A program made the position numbers and the translations under genes. Source: Oscillatoriales cyanobacterium (GTDB taxonomy: Bacteria; Cyanobacteriota; Cyanobacteriia; Cyanobacteriales; Laspinemataceae). From it: 64,000 nucleotides of DNA. The notes under the pieces were generated by a model. It did not search any database. It worked only from the letters and a program-made list of their open reading frames with translations, and was not told where the DNA came from. Positions within the stretch are counted from its first letter, which is position 1. The number at the start of each line of letters is the position of its first letter. Shown here piece by piece: positions 37,177 through 44,640 of the stretch. The DNA lies in NCBI GenBank assembly GCA_011390955.1, contig JAABRM010000008.1, forward strand, positions 1 through 64,000, written 5' to 3'.

Positions 37177-39138
37177 ATGAAGAAAAGACTCAGGCAACTA
37201 CGGCAAAACCTCCCCTTAATAGCTGCCATTGCCTTTTCCTACTGTTTTTTCGGCTTACTCGGACTCAAATTAGCCGTCCTTCCAGGGGATGTAACGGCGG
37301 TTTGGATACCCGCTGGTATCAGTTTAGGGGCGGTTTTGATTTGGGGCAAAAAGATTTGGCCGGGAATTATCCTGGGTTCTTTTAGTATTTCTTTAGTATT
37401 TAATCCCACTCCGGTCAGTTTGGCGATCGGTGCCGTCACCTCTGTGGGCAATACTTTGACACCTTTATTTGGCGCATTTTTTATTAAACGTTTTACCCAC
37501 AGTCGTTATCCTTTTCACCGGGCCAGTGAGGTATTTCATTTTGTGGGTTGGGGCGCGATCGCCGCTCAAATGATTGGTGCCACTGTGGGAGTGGGGGCGC
37601 TCTGTGTGGGTCAATTTGTCCCCTGGTCAAATTTTGCCCCATCGTGGATTACTTGGTGGGTTTCTAATGCGGCAGGGGTACTTATTTTTACTCCGTTGCT
37701 ATTAACTTGGTATCGGTTTTTGCCTAGTCTCTATGGAAAAAATTACCAAAAAAATGTTGCCTCGTTTGCCTCTAGAGTTGCTGATTTTGGCCAGCAGTTT
37801 TGGTCAGAATTTCCCTCCGATGGCCTAGAAATTCTCAGTTGGCTATTGCTGTTTGAAATTGTTAGTGTTTTAGCGTTTTGGCAGGCTTACCCAGTGGAAT
37901 ATTTAACAATTCCCTTATTAGTTTGGGCGGCTTTTCGGTTTCCCGAAAGAGGGACAACCTTGGCGATCGCTCTGACTGCTTTGACGGCGATCGCGGGGAC
38001 AATTTTGCAGCGGAGTTCCTTTGTCCGGGACGATCTAAATATATCGCTGCTTTTTTTAGAATCATTTATTGGGGTAATTTCTGTCACCACCTTAGTGTTA
38101 ATGGCGGTTTTGGAAGAACGTCGTGAGGCATTATCGGGGTTAAAACAAGCCAAAGACGAGTTAGAAATGCGGGTGATCGAACGCACCCAAGAATTATCTC
38201 AAGCTAATGAACAACTGCAACGCCAAGAAATTCATTTAAGAGAAAAAGCTGACTCGCTTGCCCAAGCTTTACGGCAACTGAAACAAACCCAAGCCCAACT
38301 AATTCAAAATGAAAAAATGACCAGTTTGGGGCAATTGGTCGCGGGAATTGCCCACGAAATTAATAACCCGGTGAGTTTTATTTATAGTAACCTCCAACCC
38401 GCCCAAGACTATTTTCGCGATTTAATCGAACTGATATCCCTTTATCAAGAAAGCTACCCAGAACCAGAGGAGGAAATTATTGAGTTTGAAGAAGAAATTG
38501 ATTTAGAGTTTATGCAGAAAGATTGCTTAAAACTTTTAGAATCAATGCAATTTGGCGCCGATCGCATTCAAAAAATTGTCCTCAGTCTCCGCAATTTTTC
38601 CCGCTTAGACGAATCCGCCCTTAAATTGGTAGATATCCATGAAGGAATTGAAAGTACCCTGTTGATTCTGCAACATCGTCTTGAGGGTTTTAATGCCGAT
38701 AAAACCACTGCCAGTAATCATCAGCCCATTCAGGTAATTAAATCTTACAGTGTTCTGCCCAAGGTTGAATGTTTTGCCGGGGAAATTAATCAGGTTTTAA
38801 TGAATATTTTCACGAATGCGATCGATGCTATTGAAGAATGCGATCCACCAAAAGAAGGGCAGATCGGAATTCAAACTAGCTTGTTAGAAGATGAGCGAGT
38901 GGTGGTGGCGATCGCGGACAACGCTGGGGGGATCGATGCCGCCGCACAATCGCAAATATTTGACCCTTTTTTCACCACCAAACCCGTTGGTCAAGGGACG
39001 GGATTGGGGCTTTATGTTTGCTATGAAACTATCGTCAACAAGCATCATGGGGATTTAATTTGTCGGTCGGAAATTGGGGTGGGAACTACCATAGAAATTA
39101 TTCTGCCCATCCGCCATATTCCCGAAAAAAAGGGTTAG
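37177..39138 (+). CDS. MASE1-domain sensor histidine kinase
   Basis: A 653-residue membrane histidine kinase. Residues about 10-310 are a MASE1-like integral membrane sensor (VLPGDVTAVWIPAGISLGAV and WGKKIWPGIILG are typical) with eight or so helices. A coiled coil (315-380) leads to the dimerisation/phosphoacceptor helix with His393 ([13 protein letters not shown]). The ATPase domain carries the N box (NIFTNAIDAIEE), G1 (ADNAGGID), F box (FDPFFTTK) and G2 (GQGTGLGLYV). There is no receiver domain and no response regulator nearby, so it is an orphan. Only 36 nt separate it from the pseudokinase fusion upstream, so the two may be co-transcribed. Confidence 0.9.
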   Translation: MKKRLRQLRQNLPLIAAIAFSYCFFGLLGLKLAVLPGDVTAVWIPAGISLGAVLIWGKKIWPGIILGSFSISLVFNPTPVSLAIGAVTSVGNTLTPLFGAFFIKRFTHSRYPFHRASEVFHFVGWGAIAAQMIGATVGVGALCVGQFVPWSNFAPSWITWWVSNAAGVLIFTPLLLTWYRFLPSLYGKNYQKNVASFASRVADFGQQFWSEFPSDGLEILSWLLLFEIVSVLAFWQAYPVEYLTIPLLVWAAFRFPERGTTLAIALTALTAIAGTILQRSSFVRDDLNISLLFLESFIGVISVTTLVLMAVLEERREALSGLKQAKDELEMRVIERTQELSQANEQLQRQEIHLREKADSLAQALRQLKQTQAQLIQNEKMTSLGQLVAGIAHEINNPVSFIYSNLQPAQDYFRDLIELISLYQESYPEPEEEIIEFEEEIDLEFMQKDCLKLLESMQFGADRIQKIVLSLRNFSRLDESALKLVDIHEGIESTLLILQHRLEGFNADKTTASNHQPIQVIKSYSVLPKVECFAGEINQVLMNIFTNAIDAIEECDPPKEGQIGIQTSLLEDERVVVAIADNAGGIDAAAQSQIFDPFFTTKPVGQGTGLGLYVCYETIVNKHHGDLICRSEIGVGTTIEIILPIRHIPEKKG

Positions 39139-39250
39139 GTTATATTAGGCACGCCGGTAATGTTAAATATCTTCTTTAAACCCAATTATGAATTTGCTTA
39201 TTTACGATATTTCGGTATGATAAAAATATCGAAATTTTTAACCATGACTT

Positions 39251-39486
39251 TTAGTAAATAAAAATTATATGGTTGTTAACCATTGCAGAGAAAATCAGGG
39301 CATTAAAATCAGCAATTTTAATGGCCTGATTATATTCACCTAATAGATCGGTATCTTGGGGAATAAACAGATAAAATGGCGATTGGGGATTGAGTTCTTG
39401 CCAATCAAGGTGACATCATGTTCTTCCAGATAGCGATACTTATCCTCTCGTGAACCCCAAAGATGGGCGTGATAAATTTTAGTCAT
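39251..39486 (-). pseudogene. Type ISP restriction-modification remnant, 3'-proximal piece (frameshifted)
   Basis: Reading the minus strand from ATG 39486 gives MTKIYHAHLWGSREDKYRY then LEEHDV. After one frame change near 39410 it gives WQELNPQSPFYLFIPQDTDL and GEYNQAIKIADFNAL before a stop at 39251. KIYHAHLWG followed by PFYLFIPQD and EY matches the region just after the methylase core of type ISP (Mmei/LlaGI-like) enzymes, as I know that family. It is too short and frameshifted to be functional. Further pieces of the same kind of gene lie at 41074-41286 and 42183-42251. Confidence 0.75.
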
Positions 39487-39495
39487 AGTAATTTA

Positions 39496-39738
39496 TTAAT
39501 AAAATAGTTGGTTAATTAGATCGTCACGAGTTAGCTCAAAATGAGTTTCAACATCTCGTAAAATGGCGCTGAGAGTCCCAATCTTAATTGGGCTATGATT
39601 GGGTATGGTAATGTGATGTTCTCCATTTTGCTGAGTGGTTAATCGGATATGACTTCCAGTTTGGCGATCGACGACGTAGCCTAATTTTTCTAAAGCATTC
39701 GCCAAAGATTCACCCGACAAGTCTCTGGGCAACTTCAT
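39496..39738 (-). CDS. hicA: HicA-type toxin
   Basis: An 80-residue protein of the HicA (YcfA) mRNA interferase family, a dsRBD-like fold. Visible: KLPRDLSGESLANALEKLGY, VDRQTGSHIRLTT with the catalytic His in GSHIRL, and HHITIPNHSPIKIGTLSAIL. It follows its HicB partner with a four-base overlap (ATGA). Unlike classic hicAB the antitoxin gene comes first. Confidence 0.9.
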   Translation of the reverse strand: MKLPRDLSGESLANALEKLGYVVDRQTGSHIRLTTQQNGEHHITIPNHSPIKIGTLSAILRDVETHFELTRDDLINQLFY

Positions 39739-39944
39739 GAAGCAATGACCTCATCATAAACGATATGTAAACGAATCATTTTTGGGCGATTTGCTTCATC
39801 CGGGTAATGACATTCAACAGCATCTTTTACCATTGCTCTAAGTTCTGGAAGGCTGTCCGCTTGAGTAAAGATAGGTTGACCGATCGCCCTAGCAAAATAA
39901 CCACCTTCAGGATCATTCTCAACCCAAAAAATAATTTCTGTCAT
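39735..39944 (-). CDS. hicB: HicB-like antitoxin
   Basis: A 69-residue protein: MTEIIFWVENDPEGGYFARA, then PIFTQADSLPELRAMVKDAV and a C-terminal strand. This is the partial RNase H-like fold of short HicB antitoxins without a separate DNA-binding domain. It overlaps hicA by four bases. A TTGCTATAATGG box lies ~46 bp upstream. Confidence 0.85.
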   Translation of the reverse strand: MTEIIFWVENDPEGGYFARAIGQPIFTQADSLPELRAMVKDAVECHYPDEANRPKMIRLHIVYDEVIAS

Positions 39945-39988
39945 AGTATTTACTCCAGATTTTTTTTACTATAATCAATTGTATTATA

Positions 39989-40000
39989 CCATTATAGCAA
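39989..40000 (-). promoter_or_regulatory. Extended -10 box upstream of hicBA
   Basis: Minus-strand TTGCTATAATGG, with TGnTATAAT extended -10 character, lies about 46 bp before the hicB start. The same 12-mer occurs upstream of both METQEII antitoxin genes (41101 and 42210), and TTGCTATAAT at 40252 precedes the orphan hicB-like gene. Confidence 0.6.
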
Positions 40001-40052
40001 AATACCTGTGCCGTGATTTCTATTGTGCAAAGCAAAATTTAGCCAATGGGGT

Positions 40053-40214
40053 TTAAATGCTATCGGGTTCTAAATAAAGCGCGATCGCTTCCCGAATATT
40101 TTCTAAAGCTTCTGATTCAGTTTCTCCTGCTGATACACAACCGGGCAATTCTGGACACCAAACCGCCCAATCACCTGTTTCAGAGTCGAGTTTTAGAATG
40201 ACACGCCATTTCAT
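40053..40214 (-). CDS. Orphan short HicB-family protein
   Basis: A 53-residue reading frame from ATG 40214: MKWRVILKLDSETGDWAVWC, then PELPGCVSAGETESEALENI and a REAIALYLEP end. This is the typical HicB N-terminal fold (WxVxCPELPGCxSxGxTxEEAL). There is no hicA next to it on either side, so it may be an orphan antitoxin or the remains of a second hicBA. TTGCTATAAT lies 37 bp upstream. Confidence 0.8.
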   Translation of the reverse strand: MKWRVILKLDSETGDWAVWCPELPGCVSAGETESEALENIREAIALYLEPDSI

Positions 40215-40251
40215 ATTATTTACTTTGTTAAAAATTGGTTAATCTTGAATT

Positions 40252-40261
40252 ATTATAGCAA
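40252..40261 (-). promoter_or_regulatory. Extended -10 box upstream of orphan hicB
   Basis: Minus-strand TTGCTATAAT, matching the boxes at 39991, 41102 and 42211, 37 bp before the start codon. Confidence 0.5.
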
Positions 40262-40265
40262 TAGT

Positions 40266-40727
40266 TTAAGTTGATGTTGTGGGATTGTACCAAGTTTCTA
40301 CAGGTAAATCCCGCACAGTTTGAATCCGCAGAAAGTCGCTATCCGCAGACACCAAAATTAAATTGTGTTGCAGGGCGATCGCGGCAATCCATAGATCATT
40401 TTGACTGACTCCCAGATCGATTAGTCGAGTTCTTCGGCGTTTACTTCTCTCTTTTGGCCCAAAACGTCGCATCAACTCTGCCTGCACTGCGCCATAAATT
40501 TTAGCGGTGTTTGAGTCGATCGCATAGATGAATATATTCTGCAAAAAATTTTCGACTAGCTGAAGATTATTTTGCTGGTTTTGGGAATTTTCGGCCATAT
40601 AAATCAATTCAGCTTGCACAATGACACAAGTTGAAACCTGGGCTTGACCGAGGGCTGATAACTGAGCGATAATATCAGGCTGATGCTGAATAGCTAAACT
40701 ACAGTGATTGGTGTCTAACAAATACAT
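40266..40727 (-). CDS. PIN-domain (VapC-like) toxin, copy 2 of a duplicated module
   Basis: A 153-residue PIN-domain protein. Asp5 (MYLLDTNHCS), Glu in VQAELIYMAE, Asp in SQNDLWIAAIAL and Asp in VSADSDFLRI form the expected acidic site. It is a close paralogue of 41367-41822: the last ~45 residues (IAAIALQHNLILVSADSDF through VRDLPVETWYNPTT) are nearly identical. Its antitoxin gene ends eight bases upstream. Probably a sequence-specific ribonuclease. Confidence 0.88.
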   Translation of the reverse strand: MYLLDTNHCSLAIQHQPDIIAQLSALGQAQVSTCVIVQAELIYMAENSQNQQNNLQLVENFLQNIFIYAIDSNTAKIYGAVQAELMRRFGPKERSKRRRTRLIDLGVSQNDLWIAAIALQHNLILVSADSDFLRIQTVRDLPVETWYNPTTST

Positions 40728-40735
40728 AAATTTTC

Positions 40736-41059
40736 TTAGTCTGCTGTTAATACTTCAGGTTCTTTCTCATCAGTTGCAATATATAAATTGCTTCGAGAGT
40801 TATGGACTAACTCTAAACATTCATCAAAGTCATCCCCCTGCCATTGACCAATGTTTTCCAGGGTGTTTAAAATTGATGCGGCAGTAGAAGGCTTAGGTTT
40901 TACTATGGATGAATCAGAAGACCGGGACTTGAGAAAGAGCAGAAATTCTAAGGCGATCGCTAATATTTCATCCGGTGTTTGTTCAATTTCCTGGCGTAAT
41001 TGTTCTTTAACCGACACTGGGGTAGATTCAGGTTTAGCGATAATTTCTTGAGTTTCCAT
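40736..41059 (-). CDS. Antitoxin of VapC module copy 2
   Basis: A 107-residue protein. The first ~55 residues (METQEIIAKPESTPVSVKEQ ... ILAIALEFLLFLKSR) are almost identical to those of the protein at 41832-42167 (one T/S difference); the rest differs apart from GDDFDECLELVHNSRS. The LRQEIEQTPDEILAIALEFL stretch resembles short DUF2281-like antitoxins. The C-terminal part is expected to contact the toxin, so the sharp switch from identity to divergence suggests recombination between modules. Confidence 0.75.
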   Translation of the reverse strand: METQEIIAKPESTPVSVKEQLRQEIEQTPDEILAIALEFLLFLKSRSSDSSIVKPKPSTAASILNTLENIGQWQGDDFDECLELVHNSRSNLYIATDEKEPEVLTAD

Positions 41060-41073
41060 AAATGTTTCCTCTA

Positions 41074-41286
41074 TTAGCTTGGCGATTTGGGATATTTTAC
41101 CATTATAGCAACGGCCACCCCTTGCTGAATGTCAAACACATTTTCATCCGGGGAACCATCGGGGGCTACTTCTTTTTTCTTACTATTCCCATGCAAATCT
41201 AGCAGATAGATTTTATCAAAGGTTTTTGCTAAACTCTGACGCATTCCCCGAAAAGTGGGATTATCTAAATAACCGTAATTGGTAAT
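41074..41286 (-). pseudogene. Type ISP restriction-modification remnant, central piece
   Basis: A 71-codon open stretch on the minus strand encodes ITNYGYLDNPTFRGMRQSLA, then KTFDKIYLLDLHGNSKKKEV and APDGSPDENVFDIQQGVAVA, ending in IMVKYPKSPS. YLDNPTFRGMR, DLHGNSKKKE and VFDIQQGVA are strongly reminiscent of type ISP restriction-modification enzymes, where they precede the segment found at 39486. It has no start codon, and a stop lies immediately upstream. Its last codons contain the TTGCTATAATGG promoter box of the downstream antitoxin gene. Confidence 0.78.
41101..41112 (-). promoter_or_regulatory. Extended -10 box upstream of antitoxin copy 2
   Basis: Minus-strand TTGCTATAATGG, 43 bp before the antitoxin start. 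It lies inside the terminal codons of the restriction-modification remnant. Confidence 0.6.
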
Positions 41287-41366
41287 TTATAGTAAGCGTT
41301 TTTTTACTGCCCAAATCATCTTATCTCCTCCTGGCGATATTTCTCCATTCTAGCAATATTTTAAGT

Positions 41367-41822
41367 TTATGTTGTGGGATTGTACCAAGTTTCTACAGGT
41401 AAATCCCGCACGGCTTGAATCCGCTTAAAGTCACTATCCGCAGACACCAAAATCAAATTGTGTTGCAGGGCGATCGCGGCAATCCATAGATCATTATCAT
41501 CGAAACCAATATCTCTAATTTTGGTTTTTCGTCTTTGGCTTTTCTCTTTTGGTGCAAATTGATTAATCAGTGCTGCTTTGAGTTGCCCATAAATTGCGGC
41601 TGTCATTTCATCAGTCAGATAAATCCGCAGGTATTGGAGAAAATTATTCACATTGGCTAAATTTTGTTGCTTTTGTTCAGACTTTTCTGCCATAAAAATC
41701 AGTTCCCCCTGAACAATCACACAAGTGGCCAGGTTTTCTGTCCCGATCGCGATCGATCGCTGGTAGACCGTGGCTTCTTTTCTAATTAGATAACTGCAAT
41801 GATTAGTGTCTAATAGATACAT
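41367..41822 (-). CDS. PIN-domain (VapC-like) toxin, copy 1 of a duplicated module
   Basis: A 151-residue PIN-domain protein: Asp5 (MYLLDTNHCS), Glu in VQGELIFMAE, Asp in DDNDLWIAAIAL, and Asp in VSADSDFKRI. It is paralogous to 40266-40727, with near-identical ends and a more divergent middle. The antitoxin gene ends ten bases upstream on the same strand. Likely an active ribonuclease toxin. Confidence 0.88.
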   Translation of the reverse strand: MYLLDTNHCSYLIRKEATVYQRSIAIGTENLATCVIVQGELIFMAEKSEQKQQNLANVNNFLQYLRIYLTDEMTAAIYGQLKAALINQFAPKEKSQRRKTKIRDIGFDDNDLWIAAIALQHNLILVSADSDFKRIQAVRDLPVETWYNPTT

Positions 41823-41831
41823 AATTTCTAC

Positions 41832-42167
41832 CTATTCATACTCAGAAAATTTTACCTGGCTACGGCTATCATAAACCAGTTGGAGACACTCTTCAAAATC
41901 ATCTCCTACCCAGCCTCCTTGATAATCTAGTAGAGACTTTCCCGAAGCTGGACGGTAAGGTAAGCCAGAAGTCTGGTTAAATTGTTCTAATTCTTCAGCG
42001 GTCGGTTTTACTATGGATGAATCAGAAGACCGGGACTTGAGAAAAAGCAGAAATTCTAAGGCGATCGCCAATATTTCATCCGGTGTTTGTTCAATTTCTT
42101 GGCGCAATTGTTCTTTAACCGACACTGGGCTAGATTCAGGTTTAGCGATAATTTCTTGAGTTTCCAT
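41832..42167 (-). CDS. Antitoxin of VapC module copy 1
   Basis: A 111-residue protein sharing its first ~55 residues with the copy 2 antitoxin. It then continues with its own segment (TAEELEQFNQTSGLPYRPAS) before rejoining at GDDFEECLQLVYDSRSQ. DUF2281-like helices lie at the N-terminus. It should bind the adjacent PIN toxin. Confidence 0.75.
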   Translation of the reverse strand: METQEIIAKPESSPVSVKEQLRQEIEQTPDEILAIALEFLLFLKSRSSDSSIVKPTAEELEQFNQTSGLPYRPASGKSLLDYQGGWVGDDFEECLQLVYDSRSQVKFSEYE

Positions 42168-42182
42168 AAATATGCACCTCCA

Positions 42183-42251
42183 TTAGCTTGGCGATTTGGG
42201 ATATTTTACCATTATAGCAACGGCCACCCCTGGCTGAATTTCAAAGACATT
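42183..42251 (-). pseudogene. Type ISP restriction-modification remnant, third piece
   Basis: 23 codons reading NVFEIQPGVAVAIMVKYPKSPS before TAA. It duplicates the end of the 41074-41286 remnant with minor changes. The duplicated unit is therefore remnant tail + promoter box + antitoxin + toxin. Confidence 0.65.
42210..42221 (-). promoter_or_regulatory. Extended -10 box upstream of antitoxin copy 1
   Basis: Minus-strand TTGCTATAATGG, 43-44 bp before the antitoxin start, equivalent to the box at 41101. Confidence 0.6.
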
Positions 42252-42420
42252 CCAACCCCCCTTAAAACCGCCTGCTCCGCACCATAGCTGCGAACGAATT
42301 TTTGGAATTTTGCCAGAATTGTCTATTATATCTGCGGTCGTGCTTGCCCCGAATAAAATCATCTATCCTATAATCATCTATCATAAAGTCATCAACATAT
42401 AGTAAAGCGAGTAAAGCGCG

Positions 42421-42498
42421 AATCATAAAGCGGAACGCCAACGGGCTGAACGGTTAGCCGCCCAACTTCGATCCGCCGGACTAGAACCGGAGGAATAG
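42421..42498 (+). pseudogene. Uma2-type C-terminal tail remnant
   Basis: 26 codons ending in TAG encode NHKAERQRAERLAAQLRSAG plus LEPEE. This Arg/Glu/Ala coil is the usual C-terminal tail of many cyanobacterial Uma2 endonucleases. No upstream Uma2 domain is present, so only the tail remains. Confidence 0.55.
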
Positions 42499-42499
42499 T

Positions 42500-42594
42500 T
42501 ATTAGTTATTAGTTATTAGTTATTTGGAGTTTTTCAGAAATAACTAATAACTAATAATTTGAAATTACTGAAAAATATCCGCGATCGCGATCGT
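42500..42594. repeat. GTTATTA inverted repeats and copy of a Uma2 3' end
   Basis: TTAGTTATTAGTTATTAG (42500-42520) is complementary to AATAACTAATAACTAATAA (42538-42557). 42560-42593 is then nearly identical to 44027-44060, the last codons and stop of the Uma2 gene on the minus strand (one mismatch). Confidence 0.7.
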
Positions 42595-42718
42595 TGGTTT
42601 AGGGAATGGCGATCGCTGGCAGATAAATAAAGCGTCGAGCATCTTTCCTAGTTCTTTACTTTTTCCTTCTACAGTCATACTCAACCTTGAAAATCAGCCC
42701 CGTTTCCCAGGAAAATTT

Positions 42719-43423
42719 ATGATCCTCTTCTCCCCAAAAATAGCCAAAATTCGGATTTCCTTAATTCTCGCTGCCGCAGTTAGCGCTCTCACTTTAGTCG
42801 GATGCTCTCAAACATCCCAAGTCAGCGAAACATCTGAACCTTCTGGTCAAACTCAAACCGTCGCCCCCACTCAAGGGTCAGCCCAAGGGTCAACCCTGGA
42901 AAACCTCCAAGCGGCTTACAATGGCGAATTTAACGCCCATCTGCGTTATGCCGCTTACGCCAAAAAAGCTGACGAAGAAGGTTATAAACAAGTTGCCAAA
43001 CTGTTCCGGGCTGCGGCGTTAGCTGAACAAATTCACCGAGATAACCATGCTGAAGTGATCCGGCAAATGGGAGCAGAACCCAAAGCGGAACAAGAAGAAT
43101 TAATGGTTAAATCGACTCGTGATAACTTGCAGGCAGCGATCGATGGCGAGTCCTATGAACGCGATAAAATGTATCCTGAATTTATTAGCAAAGCCGAAAG
43201 TATTGGCAATAAAGATGCTGTTCGGACTTTTAAGTATGCCCAAGAAGCGGAAGCGCAGCACGCCAGTTATTATCAAGAAGCCCTGAATAATTTAGACAAC
43301 TGGCAAGAATCTTCTGTATCTTTTTATGTATGCCCGGAATGTGGCTATACCACTAATCAGTTAGATTTTGCCAACTGCCCAGAGTGTGGGGAAGAAAAAG
43401 ATAATTTTAAAGAAGTTGTTTAA
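42719..43423 (+). CDS. Lipoprotein rubrerythrin
   Basis: A 234-residue protein. The N-terminus is a lipoprotein signal (ISLILAAAVSALTLVGC, lipobox LVGC, Cys at about 29) followed by a Ser/Thr/Gln linker. The rest is a rubrerythrin: a ferritin-like four-helix bundle with paired diiron motifs (GEFNAHLRY, ALAEQIHRDNH, DGESYERD, AEAQHASYY) and a C-terminal rubredoxin-like iron site (YVCPECGY ... CPECGEE). Rubrerythrins reduce hydrogen peroxide. Export and lipid anchoring are unusual for this normally cytosolic family. The next gene encodes an exported Rieske protein, a plausible electron partner. Confidence 0.9.
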   Translation: MILFSPKIAKIRISLILAAAVSALTLVGCSQTSQVSETSEPSGQTQTVAPTQGSAQGSTLENLQAAYNGEFNAHLRYAAYAKKADEEGYKQVAKLFRAAALAEQIHRDNHAEVIRQMGAEPKAEQEELMVKSTRDNLQAAIDGESYERDKMYPEFISKAESIGNKDAVRTFKYAQEAEAQHASYYQEALNNLDNWQESSVSFYVCPECGYTTNQLDFANCPECGEEKDNFKEVV

Positions 43424-43440
43424 AGATATCCAGGGTAGAG

Positions 43441-43480
43441 AAAGATTGGGAGACAGCTTCCCAATCTTTCTCTATTGTTT
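43441..43480 (+). terminator. Terminator between rubrerythrin and Rieske genes
   Basis: Stem AAAGATTGGG / CCCAATCTTT around a short AGACAGCTT loop region, followed by CTCTATTGTTTCTGTTTT. It may attenuate read-through rather than block it, as the next gene is only 45 bp away. Confidence 0.7.
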
Positions 43481-43524
43481 CTGTTTTCCTCCCAATTGTA
43501 TTTATTAATTATGGAGGTAAGATT

Positions 43525-43953
43525 ATGGATCGTCGTGAATTTTTAGGTTGGGTAGGGGTCGGTTGTTTGGCTAGTTCTTTGCCTGTGGCGATCGCCTCTT
43601 GCTCTCCGCAAAATCAAACCAACACCTCAACAAATTCGGCGGAATTTCAAGTAGTGGGAACTCTAACTCAACTAAAAGCCGAAGGTCAATTACTGGATAA
43701 AAAATCCTCCGTTGGCAGAATTTTAGTGATTCCAGATCCAGCAAATCCCGATACGCTTTTAGCGGTTAATCCCACCTGTACCCACGAGGGCTGTACCGTG
43801 AAGTGGCAGGCAGAAAAAAGTAAGTTTATTTGTCCTTGCCATGAGGCTGAGTTTAGCCCGAAAGGAGAAGCACTAAAAAGCCCTGCGAAAGAACCTTTAA
43901 CCACTTATATGGTAAAAGTTGAAGGGGATTCTATTCTGGCAAAAAGTACATAA
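43525..43953 (+). CDS. Exported Rieske [2Fe-2S] protein
   Basis: A 142-residue protein beginning MDRREFLGWVGVGCLASSLP: a twin-arginine-type signal with a lipobox-like AIASC near residue 26, so it is probably folded in the cytosol, exported and lipid-anchored. The Rieske cluster ligands are visible as CTHEGC and CPCHEAEF, with two Cys and two His. The fold matches small Rieske electron carriers and arsenite-oxidase-like small subunits, not PetC. An RBS-like GGAGG lies ten bases upstream of the start. With the preceding lipoprotein rubrerythrin it may form a periplasmic peroxide-reducing pair; this is inference. Confidence 0.88.
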   Translation: MDRREFLGWVGVGCLASSLPVAIASCSPQNQTNTSTNSAEFQVVGTLTQLKAEGQLLDKKSSVGRILVIPDPANPDTLLAVNPTCTHEGCTVKWQAEKSKFICPCHEAEFSPKGEALKSPAKEPLTTYMVKVEGDSILAKST

Positions 43954-44032
43954 GTTTTTAATTAATCCTTTAACGGTTAATTGTTGACTGTTAACGGTCA
44001 ACAATTAACTTTCAATAAATAAAGCATTGAAA

Positions 44033-44596
44033 TTACTGAAAAATATCCCCGATCGCGATCGCCAAACCGGGCAGCAAAGGTGACGATAAAATATCCCCAT
44101 CTAACAAAGTATTAACTCGCTGAAGTTGAGCCTCTTGACGCCGATACAAATCTAGAGTTTTTAAGCGCCAATTCACAATCCAATATTCTTGCACTCCATA
44201 AATAGAATAGAGTTTTAACTTTACTTCTTTATCTCGTTGTTCATTGGTTTCTCCTTCCGAAAGAATTTCCACCACAATTTCCGGGGCAACAATCAAATGT
44301 CCCGCGTCGTCCACCCCCACCGCCAAACGGTCTTTGCTAATCCAAACTAAATCGGGAATTACCGCATCATTGGGGCTAAAAATTACCCCTGGGGTTGGAA
44401 AAGCATTTCCCAGTCCAGTTGATTCTGACCAGTTTTCCAGGCGAACAAGGAGTTTGCTAGTTACACTTTGATGCCGAATATGGGGGGCACGAGTCACGAA
44501 TAGTTCTCCATCAATTATTTCATAACGTTTCCATCCGCCATCATCAGGCATGGCGTCAAGGTCTCTGATTGTCCAGCGTAGTAAGTTAGCGACCAT
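44033..44596 (-). CDS. Uma2 family (putative PD-(D/E)XK) endonuclease
   Basis: A 187-residue member of the large cyanobacterial Uma2/DUF820 family. Features: LRWTIRDLDAMPDDGGWKRY, the YEIIDGELFV strand, HQSVTSKLLVRLENW, then nuclease-like VIPDLVWIS and EIVVEILSEGETNEQRDKEV with KLKLYSIYGVQEYWIV. The Asp...Glu-x-Val pattern is the predicted metal site. Biological role is unknown; such genes are highly multiplied in cyanobacteria. A 34-bp copy of its 3' end lies at 42560. Confidence 0.88.
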   Translation of the reverse strand: MVANLLRWTIRDLDAMPDDGGWKRYEIIDGELFVTRAPHIRHQSVTSKLLVRLENWSESTGLGNAFPTPGVIFSPNDAVIPDLVWISKDRLAVGVDDAGHLIVAPEIVVEILSEGETNEQRDKEVKLKLYSIYGVQEYWIVNWRLKTLDLYRRQEAQLQRVNTLLDGDILSSPLLPGLAIAIGDIFQ

Positions 44597-44640
44597 TGCA
44601 GTTTACCGTTGAGTCTATTTCTATTTTAATCAATTATTTT

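Noticed and set aside
41074-41286. Functional small gene
   Set aside because: It has no start codon in frame and a stop lies immediately upstream; the sequence is an internal piece of a larger enzyme family.
43525-43953. Second petC
   Set aside because: The protein is short, has a lipobox-like signal and lacks the PetC membrane helix/hinge arrangement; the true petC is at 47131-47670.
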